Source: Spirosoma validum (GTDB taxonomy: Bacteria > Bacteroidota > Bacteroidia > Cytophagales > Spirosomataceae). From it: a stretch of 64,000 nt of DNA. Below the pieces are notes generated by a model. It did not search any database. It was given only the letters and a program-made list of their open reading frames with translations, and was not told the origin of the DNA. The stretch lies in the NCBI RefSeq assembly GCF_014699035.1, contig NZ_JACXAA010000011.1, positions 1 through 64,000 on the forward strand, written 5' to 3'. The translations under genes were made by a program, and so were the position numbers. This document shows, one piece after another, positions 26,174 through 34,518 of this stretch (the first letter of the stretch is position 1; every line of letters starts with the position of its first letter).

Positions 26174-27010
26174 ATGATTTTACAAAACATACTGAATGAA
26201 ATTGAGAACGTTGATGCCGAAGTGTATGAACGTCTCGAACATGTATCACGTCGGAATATGTTCCAGACGTTCATGAAAAAGGCAATGAAAGGTGCTGCCG
26301 CTGGTGCTCCTGTAGTATTTGCCTCAATGCTTAACAAAGCCTACGCTGGTCAGGAGGATATCGTCGACGTATTGAACTTTGCCCTGACTCTGGAATACCT
26401 GGAAGCCGAGTTCTACAACGTAGGATTAGCGCAACCAAACTTACTTCCTGCGGGCAGCATGGCTCGTACGATCTACACGCAAATTGCCCTACACGAGAAC
26501 GAACACGTTAAACTGCTAATAGGCGCTTTAGGTGGTCTGAAAACTGCGGGTGGTGCTGCTATTCTTAAGCCAGACTTCGATCTTACGTATAAAGGCGCTT
26601 TCGCAAACGTACTGAGCGACTATAATACGTATCTGGCGGTATCGCAGGCACTGGAAGACACAGGTGTTCGGGCTTATAAAGGTCAGGCACCACGATTAAT
26701 CGGTACATCTACGCCAGCCGTTCCTTCTGTACTGGAAGTTGCTTTACAGATTCACTCGGTTGAGGCTCGTCACGCAGCTCGCGTTCGCTACCTACGTGGC
26801 TACAAAGGCTGGATCACGAATGAAGATACATCGAACATCCCAGGCGTAGGCGCTGTCTACAAGGGTGATAACATGGTTACTCAGGCGGGCATCAATGTAT
26901 CGTCAATCACGGGTATCTCACCAGATACCATCTCTGAGTCGTTCGATGAACCACTGACAAAAGAACAGGTGCTGGCTATCGCTACACCATTTATTGTCAA
27001 ATTCAATTAA
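26174..27010 (+). CDS. ferritin-like domain protein with Tat-like signal
   Basis: 278 residues, paralogue of the preceding gene. A longer N-terminal region precedes an SRRNMFQTFMKKA twin-arginine-like motif, a weakly hydrophobic stretch (AAAGAPVVFASML) and an AYA cleavage-like site. The Ferritin_2 bundle follows: ALTLEYLEAEFYN, HENEHVKLLIGALGG and HSVEARHAARVRYLRG, each with Glu/His in ExxH spacing for a putative di-iron centre. Export in folded form via Tat would fit a metal-loaded protein. It ends at a strong bidirectional terminator, which closes the two-gene operon. Confidence 0.82.
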   Translation: MILQNILNEIENVDAEVYERLEHVSRRNMFQTFMKKAMKGAAAGAPVVFASMLNKAYAGQEDIVDVLNFALTLEYLEAEFYNVGLAQPNLLPAGSMARTIYTQIALHENEHVKLLIGALGGLKTAGGAAILKPDFDLTYKGAFANVLSDYNTYLAVSQALEDTGVRAYKGQAPRLIGTSTPAVPSVLEVALQIHSVEARHAARVRYLRGYKGWITNEDTSNIPGVGAVYKGDNMVTQAGINVSSITGISPDTISESFDEPLTKEQVLAIATPFIVKFN

Positions 27011-27027
27011 TTAGTGAAGTTGATAGT

Positions 27028-27064
27028 AACAAAAAAAACGGGACTAAGTCCCGTTTTTTTTGTT
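27028..27064. terminator. bidirectional intrinsic terminator
   Basis: Arms at 27028-27045 and 27047-27064 pair perfectly around one central base. The core ACGGGACT/AGTCCCGT is flanked by A8 and T8 runs, so both strands carry a U-tract. It sits between the second ferritin-like gene and the convergent lipoprotein gene, whose stop begins at its last base. Confidence 0.92.
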
Positions 27065-28500
27065 TAAGGAGAACTCGTTGTTATGCTACGTATCCGAACG
27101 GTTGATCCTTTTTCGTAAGCATACTGCGTTTCAGGACTGGTCAAGGCAATCTGAGCAATGATGCCCGTCCAGCCAGATAGCTGGCTTGTGTTGATTTCAT
27201 ACGTCCGGAACTGCCCATCGCCAACAATCGGAAAATCGACGTAGCGTCCTGGATCTTCCTGTATTTCATTGCTCTCACCAGGTCTTAGCCAAACCAAACG
27301 GGCAACGGTTCCTTTCGTTTGAAACGCTGCCTGAATGTATAGCTTCGGTATCTCGTTGGCATACCAGACCGTCATGGGCGATGCAATGCGAAAACGTGGT
27401 TTGTCCAGACTATCACGTTCCCAACGGACATTCAATTCATTTTGGATAGGCCAGCCTCTGTCGTGCGTATTTGTGTAATACCAGCCTAGCCGATTATTTG
27501 TGAATCGGAATTCAGGGCGCGTAATTGGTCGGGGCTGGCTATAAGCGAATTGGCGAATTTCGTTCAGCGAACCCACTACCAGTGTATATTCATAGTCATA
27601 CTGCCCATTATGGTCAATGACCAAAAAGGGTTGTGTATTCATATAACCGCTATTAAGGTCAAATTCTCCACCTGTCCGACCAGTCCCGAACTTATCCGTT
27701 CCGAAACGTACTTCACCCGATTTATATAGTCCAACGCCCCGGCCCTGATCATTCAATAAAGCTGTCCAGTGTTCTGGTGTATACCGGTAATACCAGCTTC
27801 CACTCGTCGTAAATTCCGAAACAGCATCGTTCGTAAACGGCTTTTGCCCAACATAACTAACCATCCGATAATAAGGTCCATTCAGATAGACGCAGGGCAT
27901 TTCCTGAGTGCGAGCTTCATAGTGCGTTGTATCAGCCCGATTAACCGTTACATGACAACGCACATGAATCGTGTTGTCTTTTAATTCATACCAATGTTCG
28001 AATATGCATTCTGCGGGAACATCCTTGTATTGAAATATAAGGGGTATATTCTTGACATATAGCGTGTTCTGCCCCTGTTGATAGCTGACAATACGCGCAG
28101 GGGTATTGTAATAATCGCCCGTTTGAACTGGATTCCACCCTAAAAACCGCCAGAAATTAACAGGTACCTGTCCAGGCACAATGTAATTATATGGCCCGGC
28201 ATAAATAGCAGTCTGAATCTGTCGTCCCAAATCAGGATTATTGACCATATTCTCATTACTGCCTGCTTCGGCCAGATACGTAATGGCGCCACCGGCATTT
28301 AAGTCAATACCCATCCGCACTTTATCGTTAGCCAGATAGAGACGCTTCTGGGCAGCGGGTTGTTCCTGTACAGGCAACCCACCTCCTTTGGCAGGGGGTA
28401 CAGGCGCTACAATCGTATAGGGTGCCGTAGCTGGATAGTCACGCGTGCAACTAATGATCAGCTTACTTACCAACAGCAACAGTAAACAGTAACGAACCAT
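27064..28500 (-). CDS. lipoprotein with mutarotase-like beta-sandwich domain
   Basis: 478 residues from the ATG at 28500, which gives a lipoprotein leader (MVRYCLLLLLVSKLIISC); the frame is open 28 codons further upstream, but those residues are not signal-like. The body resembles the C-terminal ~490 residues of the 1348-residue protein at 18555-22601: paired motifs are GGAITYL/GGAIQII, NPDLGRQIQTAIYAGPYNY / DWGRQNELSIYSGPKDF, and GWNPVQTGDYY / GWNPLTVGDIY. The GG and D-GR-Q motifs recall glycoside-hydrolase or galactose-mutarotase folds, so a role at surface polysaccharides is likely. I do not know a named family for it. Confidence 0.7.
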   Translation of the reverse strand: MVRYCLLLLLVSKLIISCTRDYPATAPYTIVAPVPPAKGGGLPVQEQPAAQKRLYLANDKVRMGIDLNAGGAITYLAEAGSNENMVNNPDLGRQIQTAIYAGPYNYIVPGQVPVNFWRFLGWNPVQTGDYYNTPARIVSYQQGQNTLYVKNIPLIFQYKDVPAECIFEHWYELKDNTIHVRCHVTVNRADTTHYEARTQEMPCVYLNGPYYRMVSYVGQKPFTNDAVSEFTTSGSWYYRYTPEHWTALLNDQGRGVGLYKSGEVRFGTDKFGTGRTGGEFDLNSGYMNTQPFLVIDHNGQYDYEYTLVVGSLNEIRQFAYSQPRPITRPEFRFTNNRLGWYYTNTHDRGWPIQNELNVRWERDSLDKPRFRIASPMTVWYANEIPKLYIQAAFQTKGTVARLVWLRPGESNEIQEDPGRYVDFPIVGDGQFRTYEINTSQLSGWTGIIAQIALTSPETQYAYEKGSTVRIRSITTSSP

Positions 28501-28673
28501 AAATACAGAAGTATATTTTTTATCCAGATAGACGACAGAATTAAAACGTCTTGCCAACCATTCTGTTCCCGAAAGTAAAGGCAATTCCTTTGTTCAAGGA
28601 AGTGTTTACCTACGATTTACTGTAAGTTCGGATTTTTTTACGTTAGTCGCCTACTCCTTTCGCTTGTATCCGC

Positions 28674-28681
28674 TATTTTTG
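28674..28681 (+). promoter_or_regulatory. -7 promoter box upstream of carB
   Basis: TATTTTTG followed by C is an exact TAnnTTTG box. A -33 TTTG is not found at the usual spacing. Transcription would start near 28688, about 110 bases before the carB ATG. Confidence 0.4.
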
Positions 28682-28797
28682 CAGGATTTTTGGTTACGCT
28701 TTAACAAGCTGCCGATCATTATCTGTTTTGTTCATCTGTATTCAGTAGCCATTACACATACTGAAGCCGCCCGTGCGGTTCATTGCTCCACAGAAAA

Positions 28798-31674
28798 ATG
28801 CCCAAAAACACCAACATTCGCTCCGTCCTTATTATTGGCTCAGGCCCTATTGTTATTGGTCAGGCGTGTGAATTCGATTACGCCGGATCGCAGGCCGCCC
28901 GCTCTATTCGGGACGAAGGCATCGAAGTCGCATTGATTAACTCCAATCCGGCCACGATCATGACTGATCCGATCAACGCCGATTACGTGTACCTGCTACC
29001 TCTTGAGAAGAAGTCGATCGTTGAGATTCTCAAAAAACACCAGGAAATGGGTCGGCCAATTGATGCTGTCTTACCAACAATGGGTGGTCAAACAGCACTG
29101 AATCTGGCCATTGACTGCGATAAAGCCGGCATCTGGCAGAAGTATGGGGTTCAGATCATTGGGGTTGACATCAAAGCGATCGAGACAACCGAAGACCGGG
29201 AAAAGTTCCGCCTGCTCATGCTCCAGCTTGGCGCAGGGGTGTGCAAAGGACGTACAGCCCGCTCGTTTCTGGAAGGTAAGGAAATCGCACAGGAAATCGG
29301 ATTTCCACTGGTTATTCGGCCCTCGTTTACGCTAGGAGGAACGGGAGGTGGCTTTGTGAATACACCCGAAGAGTTTGATAAAGCTCTGACGCACGGCCTG
29401 CACGCATCGCCAGTGCATGAGGTACTGGTAGAGCAGAGCGTAATGGGATGGAAAGAATATGAGCTGGAATTGTTACGTGACAACAACGGCAATTTCATTA
29501 TCATCTGCTCCATCGAGAACTTCGATCCGATGGGTATTCATACTGGCGATAGCATCACAGTAGCGCCTGCCATGACCCTGCCTGATACACTATACCAGCA
29601 AATGCGTGACCTGGCAATTCGGGTTATGAGCGGTATCGGTCAATTTGCGGGCGGGTGTAATATCCAGTTCTCAGTCAATCCGCAAACGGATGAGATTATT
29701 GTCATCGAAGTAAATCCACGGGTAAGCCGCTCGTCGGCTCTGGCTTCTAAAGCAACGGGTTACCCCATTGCCAAGATTGCCGCCAAAATGGCTGTAGGTT
29801 ACAACCTCGATGAGTTAATCAATCCCATTACCGGAACCACTTCGGCCTTTTTCGAGCCTGCCATCGACTATGTAATCGTGAAGGTTCCCCGTTGGAATTT
29901 CGACAAGTTTCCAGGGGCCGATCGTTCACTAGGACTCCAGATGAAGTCGGTGGGTGAAGCGATGGGTATTGGCCGGAATTTCCAGGAAGCGCTCCAGAAA
30001 GCCTGTCAGTCGCTCGAAATCCGACGTAACGGCCTGGGTGCCGATGGTCATGAGCTTACCGACCGAAATGCGCTTACGTACAGTCTTCAGCACCCAACCT
30101 GGAACCGGCTGTTCCATATCTACGACGCCTTTAAAGCGGGTATGTCATTCCGTACGATTCAGCAGCTGACCAAAATTGACCCCTGGTTCTTACATCAGAT
30201 CGAAGAGTTGATTGAATTGGAGCGCGAGATTCAGCAGTACGATCTGGAGGACTTACCGCCTGAGTTGCTACGTACCGCCAAGCAGAAAGGATACGCCGAC
30301 CGTCAGTTGGCCCATTTGCTACAGGTGAAAGAAAGCAAGGTGTATGAGTACCGTCAGCAGCATAACATTCGTCGGGTATACAAGTGTGTCGATACGTGTG
30401 CGGCAGAGTTCGAAGCCAAAACACCGTATTACTATTCGACCTTCAATAACCAAGTGCCCATAACAACCGATCATGCAGAACCCGTTTCGGATCTGCCCGG
30501 TAACGAGTCGATACGTAGTGATCGCAAGAAAGTAGTAGTGCTGGGTTCAGGGCCGAACCGAATCGGACAGGGTATTGAGTTCGATTACTCATGCGTACAT
30601 GGCGTACTGGCGGCCAAAGAAGCGGGCTACGAGACGATCATGATCAACTGCAACCCGGAAACCGTTTCGACCGACCCCGACATCGCTGATAAGCTTTATT
30701 TCGAGCCGGTGTTCTGGGAGCACGTTCACGCCATCATTATGCACGAACAGCCCGAGGGCGTTATTGTGCAGCTGGGGGGACAGACGGCGTTAAAAATGGC
30801 CGAAAAGCTGACTCGTTACGGTATTAAGATTATTGGTACAAGCTGGGAAGCACTCGATTTAGCCGAAGACCGGGGTCATTTCTCCGAAATGCTCAGAAAG
30901 CTGGATATTCCGTATCCAAAGTTCGGCACGGTACGTGAATCCGAAGGAGCGATCGAATTATCGCGTGAATTAGGCTTCCCATTGCTGGTACGTCCTAGCT
31001 ACGTATTAGGTGGGCAGAGCATGAAAATTGTGATTAACGAGAACGAACTGGAAGCGCACGTGATGAAGATTCTGGAAGATATTCCCGATAATAACATCCT
31101 GCTCGATCACTTCCTCGAAAACGCAATCGAAGCTGAAGCCGATGCCATCTGCGACGGTGAAGACGTGTATATCATTGGTATCATGGAGCACATTGAACCA
31201 GCTGGTATCCACTCTGGCGATTCGTATGCCGTTCTACCAACCTTCGATCTGAGCGATAACGTAATCCGGCAGATCGAGGAGCATACAAAGAAAATTGCCG
31301 TTGCGCTTAAAACGGTTGGTTTGATCAACATTCAGTTTGCGATCAAAAACGAAGTGGTTTATATTATCGAAGCCAATCCCCGCGCCAGCCGTACAGTACC
31401 CTTTATTTGCAAAGCCTACCAAGAGCCGTATGTGAATTATGCTACCAAGGTGATGCTGGGCGACAAAAAGGTGAAAGATTTTGATTTCAAACCTGTTAAA
31501 AAAGGCTATGCGATCAAGATTCCGGTGTTCTCGTTCAACAAATTCCCGAACGTGAACAAGGAGCTCGGCCCCGAAATGAAATCAACCGGCGAGGGTATCT
31601 ATTTCATCGACGATCTGACCGACGATTATTTTCAGAAGGTTTATTCCGAACGAAACCTATATCTAAGCCGGTAA
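28798..31674 (+). CDS. carB: carbamoyl-phosphate synthase large subunit
   Basis: Makes carbamoyl phosphate from bicarbonate, ammonia and 2 ATP for pyrimidines and arginine. The ATG at 28798 is chosen (a TTG 15 bases upstream is possible). Both homologous ATP-grasp halves are complete: the first opens with VLIIGSGPIVIGQACEFDYA, the second with VVVLGSGPNRIGQGIEFDYS. Family motifs SFTLGGTGGG, EVNPRVSRSSAL and EANPRASRTVPF are present. At 958 residues it stops right after the second synthetase half (GPEMKSTGEGIYF), so the C-terminal MGS-like allosteric domain of about 130 residues is absent. The small subunit carA is not in this window. Confidence 0.95.
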   Translation: MPKNTNIRSVLIIGSGPIVIGQACEFDYAGSQAARSIRDEGIEVALINSNPATIMTDPINADYVYLLPLEKKSIVEILKKHQEMGRPIDAVLPTMGGQTALNLAIDCDKAGIWQKYGVQIIGVDIKAIETTEDREKFRLLMLQLGAGVCKGRTARSFLEGKEIAQEIGFPLVIRPSFTLGGTGGGFVNTPEEFDKALTHGLHASPVHEVLVEQSVMGWKEYELELLRDNNGNFIIICSIENFDPMGIHTGDSITVAPAMTLPDTLYQQMRDLAIRVMSGIGQFAGGCNIQFSVNPQTDEIIVIEVNPRVSRSSALASKATGYPIAKIAAKMAVGYNLDELINPITGTTSAFFEPAIDYVIVKVPRWNFDKFPGADRSLGLQMKSVGEAMGIGRNFQEALQKACQSLEIRRNGLGADGHELTDRNALTYSLQHPTWNRLFHIYDAFKAGMSFRTIQQLTKIDPWFLHQIEELIELEREIQQYDLEDLPPELLRTAKQKGYADRQLAHLLQVKESKVYEYRQQHNIRRVYKCVDTCAAEFEAKTPYYYSTFNNQVPITTDHAEPVSDLPGNESIRSDRKKVVVLGSGPNRIGQGIEFDYSCVHGVLAAKEAGYETIMINCNPETVSTDPDIADKLYFEPVFWEHVHAIIMHEQPEGVIVQLGGQTALKMAEKLTRYGIKIIGTSWEALDLAEDRGHFSEMLRKLDIPYPKFGTVRESEGAIELSRELGFPLLVRPSYVLGGQSMKIVINENELEAHVMKILEDIPDNNILLDHFLENAIEAEADAICDGEDVYIIGIMEHIEPAGIHSGDSYAVLPTFDLSDNVIRQIEEHTKKIAVALKTVGLINIQFAIKNEVVYIIEANPRASRTVPFICKAYQEPYVNYATKVMLGDKKVKDFDFKPVKKGYAIKIPVFSFNKFPNVNKELGPEMKSTGEGIYFIDDLTDDYFQKVYSERNLYLSR

Positions 31675-31699
31675 TCAACATAGTTTGATTTATTTATTG

Positions 31700-31735
31700 A
31701 GCCACATTCTGATGAGTGTGGCTTAATTTTTTTAT
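31700..31735 (+). terminator. rho-independent terminator of carB
   Basis: AGCCACA (31700-31706) pairs with TGTGGCT (31717-31723) around a 10-nt loop, followed by TAATTTTTTTATTG. It lies 26 bases after the carB stop. Confidence 0.85.
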
Positions 31736-31789
31736 TGTAATTTGCGTTTATAAGGTAGATATTCACATTCTACTCAAGAAATAAATGCT

Positions 31790-32005
31790 ATGACGGTTAT
31801 AGCTGTTGAACTAGAAGATAAAGTTTTTCAAGATTTAGAGGAGACCTCCGGTATGTTTAATCTACCGTCAGACCAAATGGTTAGCCGGATTGTGAAAAAC
31901 TATCTGCATATTGAGAAAATAAATAAGATTCGTCGTGAGTTAAAAGGGACTGCTGAAGCAGTTGGCTTTACTTCCGAAGAAGATATATACAAAGAGATTT
32001 CGTAA
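31790..32005 (+). CDS. putative antitoxin of a PIN-toxin module
   Basis: 71 residues; no family named with certainty. The N-terminal beta strand (MTVIAVELEDKVFQDLEE) and following helices fit a small ribbon-helix-helix-type antitoxin. The C-terminal part (VGFTSEEDIYKEIS) is acidic, as in antitoxin tails that bind the toxin. It lies 78 bp upstream of a PIN-domain gene in the same orientation, the classical antitoxin-then-toxin order. A promoter should lie in the 115 bp after the carB terminator, but no clear -7 box is seen. Confidence 0.65.
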   Translation: MTVIAVELEDKVFQDLEETSGMFNLPSDQMVSRIVKNYLHIEKINKIRRELKGTAEAVGFTSEEDIYKEIS

Positions 32006-32083
32006 TATCAGCTTAACAATTTATTATTGTGCATTAACTGACTCAGGCAAAGAGGCTGTCTGATTCTACTCCTTCTTAGCTAT

Positions 32084-32512
32084 ATGGAAGCGCCCTTGCG
32101 TTTACCTGCCTCAACATCGGTAGTTTTCGATACAAACGTACTTATTTCCACTTTCGTTTTTTCAGGTTTTGCGGCAGAGGTGTATAATCACTGCGCGCTC
32201 TTTTTTGAGCTCTATACGTCTGAGTGGATATTGAGCGAGTTCGATGAAAAAATGGACCACAAATTCAGGTATTTGCTTGAACAAAGGAAGCGTATTATTA
32301 GTGCTATCCGCGAAAGGCATATTGTCGTAGCTCCTACGAACGATTTACCAACTGACTCCCGTGACCCTGACGATAATAATGTTTTACAGGTAGCTCTGTT
32401 TATCAAAGCAAATTTCCTGATTACCGGAGATAGGGATTTACTAGATTTAGAGATAATCGACAATACTGAGATTGTTAGTCCCAGGATATTTTTCGAACGA
32501 TTCATGAGTTAA
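32084..32512 (+). CDS. PIN-domain toxin (VapC-like ribonuclease)
   Basis: 142 residues, a type II toxin-antitoxin nuclease by context. The four acidic residues of the PIN active site are visible: Asp16 in VVFDTNVLIS, the Glu in WILSEFDEK, and the aspartates of DPDDNNVLQVAL and TGDRDLLDL. This matches the 'putative toxin, PIN family' group, which cleaves RNA in a Mg2+-dependent way. The partner gene is directly upstream. It could also be an orphan PIN ribonuclease of housekeeping type, but the module layout argues for a TA pair. Confidence 0.8.
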   Translation: MEAPLRLPASTSVVFDTNVLISTFVFSGFAAEVYNHCALFFELYTSEWILSEFDEKMDHKFRYLLEQRKRIISAIRERHIVVAPTNDLPTDSRDPDDNNVLQVALFIKANFLITGDRDLLDLEIIDNTEIVSPRIFFERFMS

Positions 32513-32561
32513 CTACGTAGCATCTCTACTATATTAAAACAAACTGAACTGCTTTTAAATG

Positions 32562-32598
32562 GAACGGCCTGACTTACTTAAAGTAAGTCAGGCCGTTC
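32562..32598. terminator. 18-bp perfect hairpin between convergent genes
   Basis: Arms GAACGGCCTGACTTACTT (32562-32579) and its complement (32581-32598) flank a single A. It separates the PIN toxin gene from the DUF4394 gene. T runs are weak on both sides, so termination efficiency is uncertain. Confidence 0.65.
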
Positions 32599-32621
32599 TG
32601 TAAATAACGTATTAACGTATT

Positions 32622-34160
32622 CTAGAATCCTAAACCGAGTGCAAAACCACGAACCGTTGGGTTACCGGGTAAGGCCATACCAGCCGTAGCGGCTCCATTC
32701 GTCAGGTTGATGCTGTATACGCGGGTAGTGCCACCCGAACGTAACAACGCATAGGCCAGATTACTTGCACCGCCGATGTCGAATCCGTTGGCGCTTTCAA
32801 CCTCTATACCGAGTGGGCCGACTGTCGTCAAGATTCCTGGGTTCGCGTTTTGCTGAAGCAGCACGGCGCTGCCTGGGCGAACATCAATGTCATACAGCAT
32901 AGTGGTAGCTGCGCCTGCGAAGTTGTTCGTATAAGCAGCTGCCGATACATTAGGTGTTCCTGGATTTAAATTTCCATCTGTCGCCGTCAATGATCCATCC
33001 ATTGGATTCAACCGCAGATTTTGGCCAGTATTGCTAACCACCCGAATCCGGTCAACCGTTGGGTTGAAATCGAAGCCGAAATCTGTTCCAGAAAGCGTGA
33101 ATGCGCCAGCGCTACCCACCGCTACAGCACTCCAGCTAGCCGTGGCTGTAACAGCGATTGTATAAAGTCGGCTGGTGCTACCTAATGCGTACAGCTGACC
33201 ATTTACAGGCCGCTGATCAATACCAACAATAGATTCGCCTGACTGCAATCCGGCAATGCTTTTTGTAACCGGCGCTGGACTCATTGGATTGAAGATCAGC
33301 AGATTGTTCGAACCATCAACTGCATAGGCCGTTGGCTGAGTTGGGATCGCCAGACCAATAATGTTACCGGGTAAGTTACCCAGTTTTTGCAAGCGTCCCG
33401 TCGATAGGTTGATCTGTTGCAGTTCCGATGCTCCATTAAACGTCACGGCTACCAGACCTTGTGTGTTATCTGTTGGCGAAATATCGAACCCAGCAGCGCC
33501 CGTAATGTCTAAGCCCAGCGGGCCTACGTCAACTAACGTACCATTATTGGGTGGGTTCTGAATATACAGACGGTCTGTAGCTGGATCAATGTCATACAAA
33601 GTTGTCGACGTTGCTCCCGCAAAATTGTTGGTGTAGGCTACCTCAGATACTGCCACCCCCATCGGGCCACTAATCATGCCATCAGTAGCGGCTACGGTAC
33701 CCGTTTCAGGATTCAGTCGCAGGTCCTGCCCCATGTTGGTAACAAGCCGAATACGATCGACAGTGGGGTTGAAATCCAGACCAACAATAGTTCCCGAAAG
33801 AGCCGGGGTGAACGGCGTCGTATTCATGTTAATCGGCTGAACTCTTCCCGTCATTGGATTGATCGTGTACATCCGGCTCTGGTTGCTTACGCCGTATAAC
33901 TGGCCGGTAGCAGGCCGGAAATCAATAGCGAGGATTCGTTCATCCTGCATTGTTCCCGAAATGCTGATCGGTGTCGTTGCGGTAGGCGTACGAACACTAA
34001 ATCGCACAAGTTGATTGACGTCATTCAGGGCATACACCGTAACGTCAGGAACTGTCGCTGGATCGGGTGCCATCCGGTGATCCTGGCAGGAATTCAATGT
34101 TAAGACAGAACCAATTGCCAGTAATCCGGCAACAACAGGGAGTAGTTTTTTGGGGGTCAT
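32622..34160 (-). CDS. DUF4394 lipoprotein with two DUF4394 repeats
   Basis: 512 residues from ATG 34160, with a lipoprotein signal ending LTLNSC. The body consists of two similar ~230-residue halves, each with blocks such as ILAIDFRPATGQLYGVSNQSRMY / SIVGIDQRPVNGQLYALGSTSRLY, VGLDFNPTVDRIRLVTNMGQDLRLNP / FGFDFNPTVDRIRVVSNTGQNLRLNP, and YTNNFAGA. These are the signatures of DUF4394, a beta-propeller-like domain of unknown function. Most annotated members carry one such unit, so a tandem pair may make a full propeller. It is probably exposed at the cell surface. An ATG 18 bases upstream is an alternative start. Confidence 0.85.
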   Translation of the reverse strand: MTPKKLLPVVAGLLAIGSVLTLNSCQDHRMAPDPATVPDVTVYALNDVNQLVRFSVRTPTATTPISISGTMQDERILAIDFRPATGQLYGVSNQSRMYTINPMTGRVQPINMNTTPFTPALSGTIVGLDFNPTVDRIRLVTNMGQDLRLNPETGTVAATDGMISGPMGVAVSEVAYTNNFAGATSTTLYDIDPATDRLYIQNPPNNGTLVDVGPLGLDITGAAGFDISPTDNTQGLVAVTFNGASELQQINLSTGRLQKLGNLPGNIIGLAIPTQPTAYAVDGSNNLLIFNPMSPAPVTKSIAGLQSGESIVGIDQRPVNGQLYALGSTSRLYTIAVTATASWSAVAVGSAGAFTLSGTDFGFDFNPTVDRIRVVSNTGQNLRLNPMDGSLTATDGNLNPGTPNVSAAAYTNNFAGAATTMLYDIDVRPGSAVLLQQNANPGILTTVGPLGIEVESANGFDIGGASNLAYALLRSGGTTRVYSINLTNGAATAGMALPGNPTVRGFALGLGF

Positions 34161-34518
34161 AGTTATTACGTTGAACATAGTTGAAGGTAAATACCTATAC
34201 GTATAATCGTAAAGGATGGATTTGATAGTGGTTAAAATTTTGTTAAAAACTTTTGCGTAGGGCTAGAAATACAATGCCTACAAACTTTCTCAGTCCTAAT
34301 AATCAATAATTTATACCATTAGAAGAACTGGCAACTTAGCACTCAACATTAAAAATAAATTAAAATCCATGTAATCTTAAAACCTCTATCGCTTGGATTG
34401 TTTTGAATCAGGGATATAATCTATTCAACGGTAGCAGCCAGTGAAATTGATCAAGCGATCTGATTATAAAACATATTGTCTTTATTTCCTTTTTATACAA
34501 AAAAGGTGACATTACTAA
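34161..34518. other. 358-bp divergent intergenic region, no gene seen
   Basis: AT-rich sequence between the DUF4394 gene (minus) and an aldo/keto reductase gene (plus). It must contain both promoters. I found no exact TAnnTTTG box and no clear inverted repeat. Confidence 0.4.

Noticed and set aside
28664..28936. 90-codon plus-strand frame overlapping the start of carB
   Set aside because: It shares sequence with carB in another frame, while the carB frame has full family motifs.
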